A stretch of DNA of 12,070 nucleotides from Rhodoferax sp. (GTDB lineage: Bacteria > Pseudomonadota > Gammaproteobacteria > Burkholderiales > Burkholderiaceae). The notes under the pieces are model-generated. The model was not told the origin of the DNA. It worked only from the letters and a program-made list of their open reading frames with translations, and searched no databases. The position numbers and the translations under genes were made by a program. Shown here piece by piece: positions 1-8,510 of this stretch. The stretch spans positions 1 through 12,070 of the forward strand of contig JAIFMT010000194.1 of the NCBI GenBank assembly GCA_020048295.1, given 5' to 3'. Position 1 is the first letter of the stretch. Each line of letters starts with the position of its first letter.

Positions 1-289
1 ACAGCTTGGCGGCTTTCATCAGCCCCATGGCCGAGCCCACGCCAGACTGGCGCGCGGCATAGGTGGCGGTGGTGATGACGCCGCGTCCGGTGTAGCCCGC
101 CAGTCGGGGAAATGCATCTAACGCAATGTTGGCCAGTGGCACGCCTGTCTGCGCAGTCAGCAGTGCGTCATCGACAGAGCGCCTGCCGCCACCAATCACC
201 ACCGGCAGCCCCTTGAGTTGCGGATAGCGCAGCAATTCGACCGACGCGTAAAAAGCGTCCATGTCCAGGTGAGCGATGCGGCGGATCAT
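1..289 (-). CDS. dinB: DNA polymerase IV (Y-family), N-terminal part, cut by window edge
   Basis: This is the first 96 residues of a Y-family translesion DNA polymerase, read on the minus strand from ATG at 289 and running off the left edge. The diagnostic first catalytic motif HLDMDAFYASVEL (residues 7-19) carries the metal-binding Asp residues and the steric-gate aromatic region. It is followed by PVVIGGG (29-35) and RGVITTATYAARQSGVGSAM (69-88), matching the fingers region of E. coli DinB. Family members copy damaged DNA with low fidelity and lack proofreading. Compared with E. coli DinB there are about 30 extra residues between the GG and RGV motifs (roughly 36-68). I recall similar insertions in Burkholderiales homologues. 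No Shine-Dalgarno sequence is obvious before the ATG, and no CTGT-N8-ACAG LexA box is visible in the 120-bp upstream region, so SOS control is not shown. The gene diverges from the Pat-like gene. Confidence 0.93.
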   Translation of the reverse strand, partial: MIRRIAHLDMDAFYASVELLRYPQLKGLPVVIGGGRRSVDDALLTAQTGVPLANIALDAFPRLAGYTGRGVITTATYAARQSGVGSAMGLMKAAKL

Positions 290-409
290 GTGACAAAGGA
301 TAACCCGAGTGCCCCGGGCGGGGCTTCCAAGTTAGTGAGTGCGGTCAGCAAATCTACAGGCCAGACAGGTTAAGCTTGCGTTAATTGCAACCAGTCAATA
401 GGTAGTTAC
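290..409. promoter_or_regulatory. Divergent intergenic region between dinB and the Pat-like gene
   Basis: This 120-bp gap must hold promoters for two divergent genes. A GC hairpin, GCCCC-GGGC-GGGGC, lies at 311-324. ACAGG occurs twice, at 356-360 and 365-369. A possible plus-strand promoter is TTGCGT (376-381), a 17-nt spacer and TAGGTA (399-404), but that would place the transcript start almost on the ATG at 410. The more A/T-rich segment at 370-409 is the likeliest promoter zone. AGGTAG (400-405) could be a weak ribosome binding site for the downstream gene. All of this is pattern reading only. Confidence 0.35.
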
Positions 410-3097
410 ATGGATAAGCATTTTCTGACTTCCCTTTTTTCGCCCAACTCCATTGTGGTGTTTGCCGGCAAGCCAGATGATCCCGAGTCGCAGACACCGC
501 AGGCACGCAATCTGCACCAGGCCATCACGGCGCAGCAATTCGCTGGCAAACTGGTGTTTCTGGACATCCACTCTAGCGGCACGCTGGCCGATCTGGCCAA
601 TACCCGGGCCGACTTGGCCATCATCGCGCTGCCGGCCGATGAGGTAGCCGCGGCACTGGAGATTGCCGGGCGCATCAAATGTCAGTCGGCGCTGGTCATT
701 TCAAGTGGCATCAACGCCACACAAGCCGCTGAGCTGCACAAAATGGCCAGCCGCGACGGCATCTCCCTGCTTGGGCCTAATTGCCTGGGTTTTCAGCGGC
801 CCAACTTGCAGCTCAACGCCAGCGTGGCCGGCGAACTGGCCACACCGGGCCCATTGGCGCTGGTGTCGCAGTCGGGTGCGCTCACCTCGTCCATTCTGGA
901 CTGGGCCAAGATGAACGCGGTGGGTTTTTCCACCGTGGTGTCGCTCGGGCCCAACACGGCGGTGGATATCGCGCAGGTGCTCGATTTCTTGGCCTCGGAT
1001 GCCAAAACCCACAGCATCGTGATTTATCTGGAAGGCATCACCAACGCCCGGCGTTTCATGAGCGCGCTGCGCGCAGCTGCCAACGCCAAGCCGGTGGTGG
1101 TGCTCAAGGCGGGTCACAAGCACGGCGGCAACCGGGCGGCGCTGACGCATTCCGGTGCCATTGTCGGCAGCGACGATGTGTTTGATGCGGCGCTGCGGCG
1201 CGCCGGCGCGGTGCGGGTGCGCTCGTTTGTGGCGCTGTTTTCGGCGGCCAAATGCCTGGCATCGCGCTACAAGCCGGTGGGCAAGCGCCTGGCCATCGTC
1301 ACCAACGGCGGTGGCCCGGGCGTGCTGGCGGCCGACTGGGTCAGTGAAATTGGCCTGGAACTGGGCTGCCTGACCCCCGAGCAGTCGCAGGCACTCAAGC
1401 CGCTGTTGCCGCCGCTGGCCACACTCAGCGACCTGATCGACCTGTCTGAAGATGCTGGCCCTGATCAGTACCGTGCTGCCATCGAGGCTGCCAGCAAAGC
1501 CACGCAGATTGACGGCATGCTGGTGATCTACTCGCCCAAAACCGGTATTGACGGCGATGCCATTGCCACCGCGATTGCCGGCTACAACCGCCAGGCCAGC
1601 AAGCCACTGCTGACCTGCTGGATGGGTGATGCCTCGGTGGGTCAGGCGCGCAAGATTCTTAATGACGCGGTGATCCCGAGCTTTCGCACGCCCGAGGCCG
1701 CGGTGGGCGCGTTTGGCAACATCGCCTCGTTCTACCAAAACCAGCAGTTGCTACAGCAAACGCCGCCGCCGCTGTCGGATTTGGCCCTGCCCGACGTGGA
1801 AGGCGCACGCCTGCTGATTGAGAGTGTGCTGGCCGAGCGGCGCAAGGTGCTCACCGAGATGGAGTCCAAGTCGCTGCTGGCGGCGTTTCACATTCCGGTC
1901 ACCAAGACGATTCTGGCGCGCAGCCCCAACGAGGCCATCATGATCGCCACGCAGCTGGGTTTTCCGGTGGCACTCAAGATCGATTCGCCCGACATCAGCC
2001 ACAAGTCGGATGTGCAGGGTGTGGCGCTCAACGTGATGAATGCCATTGGTGTGCGCGACACGTTTCTCGACATGATGCAAAACGTGGCCCGGCTGCAGCC
2101 CGATGCGCGCATCAACGGCGTGACGATCCAGAACATGTCCAGCCAGAAGCGCGGGCGTGAAGTGTGTGTGGGGCTGGTCACTGACCAGCCTTTTGGCCCG
2201 GTGATTGCGTTTGGCGCGGGCGGCACGATGATCGAGCTGATCAACGACCGCAGCATGGAACTGCCGCCACTCAACCAGTTTCTGGCGCGGCGTTTGATTG
2301 ACCGTGCCCGGGTGGCCGAGTCGCTGGGGCCGTGGCGCGGCGCGCCGGCGGCCGACATCGTGGCGCTGGAGCAGATCTTGCTGCGCGTGTCTGAAATGGT
2401 GTGCGAACTGCCGCAACTGCGCGAGATGGACATCAACCCGATCATCGTCGATGACTCGGGCGCGCTGGCGGTGGATGCGCGTATCGTCATTGACAACGCA
2501 GCACCGTCGGTACGGCATTACAACCACCTGGCGATCCTGCCGTATCCGTCGCAGTACGAACAAATTTGCCCGATGGCCGGTGGCGGCGAGTACATCGTGC
2601 GGCCGGTGCATCCGGACGATGCCGACATGCTGCAGGCTTTTGTGCGCGGATTGTCACCACAAAGCCGCTATTTCCGCTTTGTCTCGTCGATGCAGGAACT
2701 GCCGGCCACGATGCTGTCGCGCTTCACGCTGATCGACTACGACCGCGAGATGGCGCTGGTGGCCATCCACACCACCACCGGGCTCGACGAGGACAACCAT
2801 CCTGTCGAGACCAGCCGCATTGTGGGTGTGTCGCGCTACATCACCAACCCGGACCGCAGCACCTGTGAGTTCTCATTGGTGGTGGCCGATGACTTCAAGG
2901 GGCAGGGGCTGGGCTCGCGACTGATGCTCTCGATCATGGACTTTGCCCGCGAGAAGGGGCTGACCGAGATTGAAGGCCTGGTGCTGGCCAACAACAACAA
3001 CATGCTCAAACTGATGCGCAGCCTGGGTTTTGCCATCAAATCATTTGCCGAGGACCCCGACTTCAAGCTGGTTACGCACCAGTTGCAGTCGTCCTGA
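410..3097 (+). CDS. Acyl-CoA synthetase (ADP-forming)-like / GNAT acetyltransferase fusion, Pat/YfiQ family
   Basis: This 895-residue cytoplasmic protein has the full Pat/YfiQ architecture. It comprises a CoA-binding Rossmann domain (about 5-130, with LLGPNCLGF at 120-128), two succinyl-CoA-ligase-like domains (about 147-440), an ATP-grasp domain (about 480-700, with SPDISHKSDVQGV at 526-538), and a C-terminal GNAT domain (about 727-893, with the acetyl-CoA loop KGQGLGSRL at 830-838). Glu820 just before that loop sits where the catalytic Glu of enteric Pat lies. Enteric Pat acetylates lysines of central-metabolism enzymes such as acetyl-CoA synthetase, and its synthetase part is inactive. Here His247 in ALTHSGAIVG is retained at the position of the phosphorylated His of true ADP-forming synthetases, so acyl-CoA/ATP interconversion may be preserved. 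The length equals that of Pat. The start ATG at 410 has a weak AGGTAG 5-6 nt upstream. It could be a lysine acetyltransferase, a synthetase, or both. Confidence 0.93.
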   Translation: MDKHFLTSLFSPNSIVVFAGKPDDPESQTPQARNLHQAITAQQFAGKLVFLDIHSSGTLADLANTRADLAIIALPADEVAAALEIAGRIKCQSALVISSGINATQAAELHKMASRDGISLLGPNCLGFQRPNLQLNASVAGELATPGPLALVSQSGALTSSILDWAKMNAVGFSTVVSLGPNTAVDIAQVLDFLASDAKTHSIVIYLEGITNARRFMSALRAAANAKPVVVLKAGHKHGGNRAALTHSGAIVGSDDVFDAALRRAGAVRVRSFVALFSAAKCLASRYKPVGKRLAIVTNGGGPGVLAADWVSEIGLELGCLTPEQSQALKPLLPPLATLSDLIDLSEDAGPDQYRAAIEAASKATQIDGMLVIYSPKTGIDGDAIATAIAGYNRQASKPLLTCWMGDASVGQARKILNDAVIPSFRTPEAAVGAFGNIASFYQNQQLLQQTPPPLSDLALPDVEGARLLIESVLAERRKVLTEMESKSLLAAFHIPVTKTILARSPNEAIMIATQLGFPVALKIDSPDISHKSDVQGVALNVMNAIGVRDTFLDMMQNVARLQPDARINGVTIQNMSSQKRGREVCVGLVTDQPFGPVIAFGAGGTMIELINDRSMELPPLNQFLARRLIDRARVAESLGPWRGAPAADIVALEQILLRVSEMVCELPQLREMDINPIIVDDSGALAVDARIVIDNAAPSVRHYNHLAILPYPSQYEQICPMAGGGEYIVRPVHPDDADMLQAFVRGLSPQSRYFRFVSSMQELPATMLSRFTLIDYDREMALVAIHTTTGLDEDNHPVETSRIVGVSRYITNPDRSTCEFSLVVADDFKGQGLGSRLMLSIMDFAREKGLTEIEGLVLANNNNMLKLMRSLGFAIKSFAEDPDFKLVTHQLQSS

Positions 3098-3158
3098 GGT
3101 CAGTCGTGCCGGGCTTGCTCTGGCGATGCCAGTGGCGGGGCTCCCTAAAATCTGGCGC

Positions 3159-4787
3159 ATGATGAAATTCAAATGGGCATTTGTGTTGCTGGTCGTGCTG
3201 CAGTGGTTGCCGCTGCAGGCGGCCATGCCAGTGCGCGCGGACGATACCGCGACGGTTGGCACCGGCCAGGAAGCCACGGTGCGGATTTTCAACCGCGATA
3301 TCGTCACATTCAGAAGCAGTCTGTACGGTGTATCGGCGCAAGATCGGGCGCGGCGCGGCCAGCTGCGTGTCATTGAACAACTTGATACACCCGGGGCGCA
3401 CAAGGTCAGCCTAAAACCTGAACTGCAGGGCATCATGCTGCAGATCGACGGTGAAACCAGCTTCTGGGTTACCCCTGATGATGCCAACAAGCTCGCTGGC
3501 GAGAGTACTGAAGCGCTTGCCAGCAACGCGGCGGCTGCACTTGCGCGGGCCATTGCCGACAGCCGTGAGAGCCGTGACCTGGACGCCATCAGCCTGGCGC
3601 TGGGCAAGACCGCGCTGGCCTCGGCGCTGGCGCTGGCGCTGGCCTGGCTGTTGCGGCGTGGGCACCGGGTTCTGGCGCAGCGGCTGGCCCGTGTCACGCA
3701 GGCGCGGATCCGGCATATTCAGCTCGCCGGGGTGCGCTTGTTGCGCCAGGACCGCGTGGTGGGGTTGGTGCATGCCGTACTGACCGGCATTTACCGGCTG
3801 CTGCTGTTTGTACTTGTGTACGAATGGTTGAGCCGGGTGCTGGCCAATTTCCCTTTTACCCGTGCCTGGGGCGAATTGCTCAGTGATTTTTTGTGGAATC
3901 TTGCGGTGGGCATGGCCACCAGTGTGGCCAAAGCACTGCCGGGTTTGTTTACCGCAGTGGTGATTTTTTACCTCGCCAGAACCAGCACGCGCATGCTGGA
4001 CCACTTTTTTGAGCGGGTGCGCAGTGGCCAGACCCTGCTTGATTGGCTGGAGCCTGAAGTGGCCGAGCCAACCCGGCGCATCAGCAAAACCGTGGTCTGG
4101 CTGTTTGCGCTGGCCATGGCGTATCCGTATTTGCCAGGCGCGCATACCGAGGCATTCAAGGGTTTGTCGGTGCTGCTGGGTTTGATGATTTCGCTGGGTG
4201 CCTCCAACCTGGTGGGGCAGGGGGCCAGTGGCCTGATCCTGATTTATGGCCGGGTGTTTCGCAAGGGCGAGTATGTGCGCGTCGGCGAGCACGAGGGCAC
4301 GGTGACTGAACTGGGCATGTTTGCCACCCGCATCCGCACCGGGCTGGGCGAAGAGCTCACGCTGGCCAATTCCACGGTGCTCAACGCCACCACAAAAAAT
4401 TATTCGCGTGCGGTGAAAGGCCCGGGTTTCGTGCTCGACACCACGGTCACCATTGGCTACGACACACCGTGGCGGCAAGTGCATGCCATGCTGACTGAAG
4501 CGGCGCAGCGCACCGAAGGCGTGCTGGCCGACCCGCCGCCGCAGGTGTTTCAAACGGCTTTGAGCGACTGGTATCCGCAGTACCGGGTGGTGTGCCAGGC
4601 GATTCCGTCCGAGCCTCGGCCCAGGGCGTTGATCTTGAGCAGCTTGCACGCCCATATTCAGGATGTGTTTAATGAATATGGGGTTCAGATCATGTCGCCA
4701 AACTACCGTGGCGACCCGGCCACACCCAAAATTGTGCCACCCGACCAGTGGTACGCAGCGCCGGCCGAAAAACCCCCTATTCCTTGA
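3159..4787 (+). CDS. MscS-family mechanosensitive ion channel with secreted N-terminal domain
   Basis: This inner-membrane channel of the small-conductance mechanosensitive family is expected to open under membrane tension and release solutes during hypo-osmotic shock. The chosen start (MMKFKW) gives 542 residues and begins a clear signal peptide: a lysine-rich start, a hydrophobic core at about 7-19, and probable cleavage near residue 27. The frame stays open upstream to 3030, but that part has no signal and overlaps the previous gene. Residues 28-145 form a soluble, presumably periplasmic domain. Hydrophobic segments follow at about 148-165, 204-226, 245-272, 310-325 and 335-365. The last is the Gly/Ala-rich pore helix (VLLGLMISLGASNLVGQGAS), followed by the cytoplasmic beta domain with GRVFRKGEYVRVGEHEGTV (364-382) and a C-terminal alpha/beta domain. 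It resembles the larger YnaI/YbdG-type or MscM-like homologues more than 286-residue E. coli MscS. It lies 61 bp after the Pat-like gene. Confidence 0.9.
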   Translation: MMKFKWAFVLLVVLQWLPLQAAMPVRADDTATVGTGQEATVRIFNRDIVTFRSSLYGVSAQDRARRGQLRVIEQLDTPGAHKVSLKPELQGIMLQIDGETSFWVTPDDANKLAGESTEALASNAAAALARAIADSRESRDLDAISLALGKTALASALALALAWLLRRGHRVLAQRLARVTQARIRHIQLAGVRLLRQDRVVGLVHAVLTGIYRLLLFVLVYEWLSRVLANFPFTRAWGELLSDFLWNLAVGMATSVAKALPGLFTAVVIFYLARTSTRMLDHFFERVRSGQTLLDWLEPEVAEPTRRISKTVVWLFALAMAYPYLPGAHTEAFKGLSVLLGLMISLGASNLVGQGASGLILIYGRVFRKGEYVRVGEHEGTVTELGMFATRIRTGLGEELTLANSTVLNATTKNYSRAVKGPGFVLDTTVTIGYDTPWRQVHAMLTEAAQRTEGVLADPPPQVFQTALSDWYPQYRVVCQAIPSEPRPRALILSSLHAHIQDVFNEYGVQIMSPNYRGDPATPKIVPPDQWYAAPAEKPPIP

Positions 4788-4852
4788 CAAGTCAATGGCC
4801 CCCAACACGGTGTGTTTGGCTGGGTCAGTTCCACTACCGGTGAAAGTACATT

Positions 4853-5794
4853 TTGGAATTTCGAAAAACACTCGATGGCCGCGCCGTGCTGCTGATGCTG
4901 GTGCTGTGCATGATCTGGGGGTTGCAGCAGTCGGTGCTCAAGCTGACGGCAGGTGACATTGCGCCAGTCATGCAGATTGCACTGCGCTCGGGCGCGTCAG
5001 CGCTGCTGGTGGCGCTGTTGATGCTGTGGCGAAGGGAACGCATCGAGGCCTGGCATGCCACCTGGCGGCCCGGACTGCTGGTGGGCGGCTTGTTTGCGCT
5101 GGAGTTTTTGCTGGTGGGCGAAGGGCTGCGCCACACCAGTGCCTCGCACATGGTGGTGTTTTTATATACCGCGCCGGTGTTTGTGGCGCTTGGGCTGCAC
5201 TTCAAGCTGCCCGCCGAGCGGCTCAACGCCGTGCAGTGGCTGGGCATTGCGCTGGCGTTTTCCGGGCTGGCGCTGGCGTTTCTGGGGCATTCGCCACAAG
5301 TTGCCGGCGCACCCGCCGCAGGCAGCACGCTGTGGGGCGATGCACTGGGCTTGCTGGGCGGCATCGCCTGGGCGGCCACCACGGTGGTGGTGCGCAGCTC
5401 AGCCTTGTCGCGGGCATCGGCCTCGCAAACGCTGCTGTACCAGCTGGTGGCGGCGTTTGTGCTGCTGCTGGCTGCTGCCGTGGTGCTGGGGCAAACGCAC
5501 ATCAACCCGACCCCGCTGGTGCTGGGCAGCCTGGTGTTTCAATCGCTGATCGTGTCGTTTGCCAGTTTTCTGGTGTGGTTCTGGCTGCTGCGGCACTACC
5601 TGGCCTCGCAGCTGGGGGTGTTCTCGTTTCTGACCCCGCTGTTTGGCGTGGGTTTTGGTGTCTGGCTGTTGGGCGAACCGCTGGAACTGCGCTTTGTGCT
5701 GGGTGCGGTGGGTGTCATTGCAGGGGTGATTCTGGTCAGCAGCCACGGCTGGCTGCGCGGGGTGATCGGTGTCTGGTTCCCCCAAAGTCACTGA
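4853..5794 (+). CDS. EamA/DMT-superfamily transporter
   Basis: This integral inner-membrane permease of the drug/metabolite transporter superfamily has 313 residues and about ten hydrophobic helices in two EamA repeats (roughly 10-145 and 160-298). The first repeat opens with LVLCMIWGLQQ (16-26), and the second ends with the typical FLTPLFGVGFGVWLLGEPLE (259-278). Family members export amino acids, sugars, metabolites or drugs. The substrate here cannot be told from sequence. The start is TTG at 4853: the in-frame stop TGA at 4841-4843 limits extension, GGTGAAAG just upstream can serve as a ribosome binding site, and this start keeps a charged tail before helix 1. The first in-frame ATG, at residue 15, would cut into that helix. 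The gene sits 65 bp after mscS and ends 12 bp before the kinase, so it could be co-transcribed with the latter. Confidence 0.9.
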   Translation: MEFRKTLDGRAVLLMLVLCMIWGLQQSVLKLTAGDIAPVMQIALRSGASALLVALLMLWRRERIEAWHATWRPGLLVGGLFALEFLLVGEGLRHTSASHMVVFLYTAPVFVALGLHFKLPAERLNAVQWLGIALAFSGLALAFLGHSPQVAGAPAAGSTLWGDALGLLGGIAWAATTVVVRSSALSRASASQTLLYQLVAAFVLLLAAAVVLGQTHINPTPLVLGSLVFQSLIVSFASFLVWFWLLRHYLASQLGVFSFLTPLFGVGFGVWLLGEPLELRFVLGAVGVIAGVILVSSHGWLRGVIGVWFPQSH

Positions 5795-5806
5795 ACAAAA
5801 GTCTTG

Positions 5807-8404
5807 ATGTTTGTGGGGCAAGACTGGATAACATCACGCCTCATGGCGATCTATTCCCGTATTGACCTGCTCAAGTTGCTGCTTTTGACCGGCCTGTTTG
5901 TGCTGCTGGCCAAGACCACCGTGCTGATTTTTGGCAGCAACAACATCATCAGTTTTTTGTGGCTGGCCACCAGCCCGGCGCTGGCGGTATGCATTGCCAG
6001 CGGCTACCGGTTTTGGCCGGCGGTGCTGCTGGGGTCGTTTCTGGGTTTTGCGCTGAACGGGCAAAGCGTTGACGTGGCTCTGGGTGGCTCGGTGCGGCAC
6101 ACGGCCAATGTGCTGGCAGGGTTGTGGCTGTTCAAGCGCAGTGGCCGGTTTGACTTGGGCCTGGGTTCGCTGGCTGATTTTGTCCGCGTGTTGCTGCTCG
6201 GCCTGAGCATTGGTGCCCTGACGGCCCTGGTGGTGATGGTGCAGCAGTGGTTCGATCTGCCCTACCCAGGCAGCTACACGCTGGCACAGCGAATGGCTGG
6301 CATGGCGTTGGGCATCATCCTCATCGTGCCGCTGGTGCTGGCCTGGCACAGCCCACCCAAAGAATGGGCCACACCGCGCAAGGCGCTGGAAGTGCTGCTG
6401 ATCCTGGGGCTATCGTGGCTGACCGGTCAGGTGATTTTTCTGGACTGGTGGCACGTCGAGCTGGGGTCGGTGGCACGCGGTCATTGGCTGTTTCCGCTGG
6501 TGGCGTGGGCCGCTGTGCGGCTGGGGGCCAGGGGCACCAGTGTGATCATCGCCATGACGGCGTATCAGGCCCTGCACGGGGCGCAGCAAGGTGTGGGCTT
6601 GTTTGCCGATGACATTGCCAAGACCCACCTGACGAGCTATTTTTATTACATGCTCAGTTTGTCGGCGGTTGGCATGACGCTGGCCACCTACTTTGCGCAG
6701 CGGCAAAGCGTGGTGCAGCAACTGCAGGCGCACGACTTGCAACTGCGCAAGTCAGAAGTGCGCTTGCAGCAGGCACTGCAGCTGCGCCAGCAAGCCGAAG
6801 AAAAATACCAGACCATTGCCGACTTTGCCTTTGACTGGGAAACCTGGCTGTCGCCCGAGAAGCGGTTTGTGTATTGTTCGCCGTCATGTCTGCGCATCAC
6901 GGGCCGCTCGGCGGCTGACTTCATGGCCGATGCGCAGTTGTTGACCGCCATCGCTCACCCGGATGACCGGGCGCAGGTGGCTGCCCACATGCAGGAGCAC
7001 GATGCCACGCAGGCGCATCGCGAGCTGAGCTTTCGCATTCTGCTGCCCGCCGGCGAAGTGCGCTGGCTGGAACATGCCTGCCAGCCGGTCTTTAGCGAGC
7101 AAGGCGAGTTCCTGGGCAACCGCGCCTCCAACCGCGACATCACCGAGCGCAAGCAAACCGAAGCCGCGCTGATTGAAGCCACGCGCAAGGCTGAGGCCGC
7201 CAACCTGGCCAAAAGCCGCTTTCTGGCGACCATGAGCCACGAAATCCGCACCCCCATGAACGGCATTCTGGGCATGGCACAGCTGCTGCTGATGCCCGGT
7301 GTGAATGCCTCGCTGCAGCGCGACTATGTGCGCACCATTTTGTCGTCCGGGCAGACCTTGCTGATGCTGCTCAATGACATTCTGGACCTGTCAAAAATTG
7401 AGGCCGGCAAATTCCAGCTTGACAGCACGGCGTTTGAGCCCGAATGGCTGCTGCGCGAAACTTGCCTGCTGTTTTCGGGCGCGGCACAGGCACGGCAATT
7501 GCAACTCAGCTTTGACTGGCAGGGGCCGCCAAAGCAGCACTATCTGGCCGATGCGCACCGGCTGCGGCAAATGCTGTCCAACTTGGTGGGCAACGCCATC
7601 AAGTTCACTTCCGAGGGCTCGGTGCGGCTGGGGGGAAGTCTAGTGGCGTGCGATGCCGATTCAGCGCTGCTGGAATTTTCCGTCACCGACACTGGCGTAG
7701 GCATTGCCGCTGACAAGCTTGATCTGCTATTCAAGCCGTTTTCACAGGCAGACTCGTCCATCACCCGTGAATTTGGCGGCAGTGGGCTGGGCTTGTCGAT
7801 CGTCAGCCAGTTGGCGCGCGCCATGGGCGGTGAAGCCGGTGTCAGCAGTGCGGTCGGCCAAGGCTCGCGCTTCTGGTTTCGCCTTCGTGCCCGGCTGGCC
7901 GCCGAGGGCGACGAGTTGCGCAGCGGTGCGCGGCTGGCGGCGCTGCCGCCTACGAATGATGGCAACGCCATGCCCACCAGCGCTGCGCCGCGCCGCTTGA
8001 GCGGGCGAGTGTTGGTGGTGGAAGACAACCCGGTGAATCGCATGGTCATCGAATCGTTGTTGGAGCAACTGGGGTTGACGGTGACGCTGGCCCATGATGG
8101 CCAGCAAGGGGTGAGCGCCATCACGCAGACCTATGGCGAGGCACTGCCCGATGTCATCCTGATGGATTTGCAAATGCCAGTGATGGACGGCTACACCGCG
8201 GCTCAGCATATCCGTCGCTGGGAGTCCGACAATGGGCGCGCGCGCCTGCCCATCATTGCGCTGACGGCCGATGCCTTTGAAGAAGATCACCAGCATTGCC
8301 TGGCCGTGGGCATGGATGACTTTCTGACCAAACCGGTGTCGGTGGTGGATTTGCAGGCGGCTTTGGCGCACTGGCTGCCAAGCCGTGAGGATGATTCAAA
8401 ATAA
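5807..8404 (+). CDS. Hybrid sensor histidine kinase with MASE1, PAS and receiver domains
   Basis: This inner-membrane two-component kinase has 865 residues. An N-terminal MASE1-type sensor spans about 20-298, with roughly eight hydrophobic helices and the hallmark [18 protein letters not shown] near residue 66. A coiled-coil linker follows (about 300-330), then a PAS/PAC domain (about 333-455, ending in RDITERKQ). The HisKA domain has His478 in [13 protein letters not shown]. The HATPase has Asn596 in the N box, DTGVGI and [12 protein letters not shown]-terminal receiver (about 733-858) has VVEDN, phospho-acceptor Asp787 in [10 protein letters not shown], and Lys842. All phosphorelay residues are present, but there is no Hpt or DNA-binding output, so a separate partner is needed. 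MASE1 ligands are generally unknown. The start is unsettled: TTG 5804, ATG 5807 and ATG 5843 are in frame, and none has a good ribosome binding site. ATG 5843 would put the start closer to helix 1. It lies directly upstream of the aor genes. Confidence 0.93.
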   Translation: MFVGQDWITSRLMAIYSRIDLLKLLLLTGLFVLLAKTTVLIFGSNNIISFLWLATSPALAVCIASGYRFWPAVLLGSFLGFALNGQSVDVALGGSVRHTANVLAGLWLFKRSGRFDLGLGSLADFVRVLLLGLSIGALTALVVMVQQWFDLPYPGSYTLAQRMAGMALGIILIVPLVLAWHSPPKEWATPRKALEVLLILGLSWLTGQVIFLDWWHVELGSVARGHWLFPLVAWAAVRLGARGTSVIIAMTAYQALHGAQQGVGLFADDIAKTHLTSYFYYMLSLSAVGMTLATYFAQRQSVVQQLQAHDLQLRKSEVRLQQALQLRQQAEEKYQTIADFAFDWETWLSPEKRFVYCSPSCLRITGRSAADFMADAQLLTAIAHPDDRAQVAAHMQEHDATQAHRELSFRILLPAGEVRWLEHACQPVFSEQGEFLGNRASNRDITERKQTEAALIEATRKAEAANLAKSRFLATMSHEIRTPMNGILGMAQLLLMPGVNASLQRDYVRTILSSGQTLLMLLNDILDLSKIEAGKFQLDSTAFEPEWLLRETCLLFSGAAQARQLQLSFDWQGPPKQHYLADAHRLRQMLSNLVGNAIKFTSEGSVRLGGSLVACDADSALLEFSVTDTGVGIAADKLDLLFKPFSQADSSITREFGGSGLGLSIVSQLARAMGGEAGVSSAVGQGSRFWFRLRARLAAEGDELRSGARLAALPPTNDGNAMPTSAAPRRLSGRVLVVEDNPVNRMVIESLLEQLGLTVTLAHDGQQGVSAITQTYGEALPDVILMDLQMPVMDGYTAAQHIRRWESDNGRARLPIIALTADAFEEDHQHCLAVGMDDFLTKPVSVVDLQAALAHWLPSREDDSK

Positions 8405-8456
8405 GTAGCTGTCGGCGCACTATCCATAAGCGCTAGAGCACAAAAAGGCTTGAAAT
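8395..8456. repeat. Comamonadaceae-type intergenic palindromic repeat (single copy here)
   Basis: Short terminal inverted arms, TTCAA (8395-8399) and TTGAA (8450-8454), flank TAGCTG and an inner GCGC/GCGC pair (8415-8418 with 8430-8433, 11-nt loop), then AAAAAGGCTTGAAAT. I recognise this arrangement, from memory, as a degenerate copy of a palindromic intergenic element found many times in Acidovorax, Polaromonas and Rhodoferax genomes. No search was possible. The left end overlaps the kinase gene, and its last two codons and stop TAA fall inside the element. It may act as a transcript-end or mRNA-stability hairpin. No second copy is in the window. Confidence 0.55.
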
Positions 8457-8510
8457 GTTTCGCTTCGTAGGTCTCTCTCTTGAAACGCTCATGAGCAAAG
8501 GAAAAACACC

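Noticed and set aside
290..409. LexA/SOS box for dinB
   Set aside because: ACAGG occurs twice as a direct repeat, but there is no CTGT-N8-ACAG inverted arrangement.
3120..3132. Hairpin CTGGC-GAT-GCCAG as a terminator of the Pat-like gene
   Set aside because: The stem has only five pairs and no T-tract follows.
3030..3158. Upstream extension of the MscS reading frame overlapping the Pat-like gene
   Set aside because: It would bury the clear signal peptide behind 43 extra residues. The ATG at 3159 gives a normal secretion signal.
4784..4812. TTGACA at 4784-4789 (within the inverted repeat TTGAC-AA-GTCAA) as the -35 of an EamA promoter
   Set aside because: No acceptable -10 hexamer is found 16-18 nt downstream.
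4801..4819. Hairpin of CCAACAC with GTGTTTGG after the MscS gene as a terminator
   Set aside because: The stem is bulged and short, with no run of T after it.
3411..4871. Long minus-strand frame opposite the MscS gene (486 codons), and similar ones opposite the other genes
   Set aside because: High third-position GC leaves antisense frames open. The translations are rich in His, Arg, Gln and Pro with no domains, while the plus-strand genes are clear.
8450..8478. TTGAAA at 8450-8455 as the -35 of an aorC promoter
   Set aside because: It belongs to the palindromic element, and the bases 17 nt downstream (CTCTCT) are not a -10 box.
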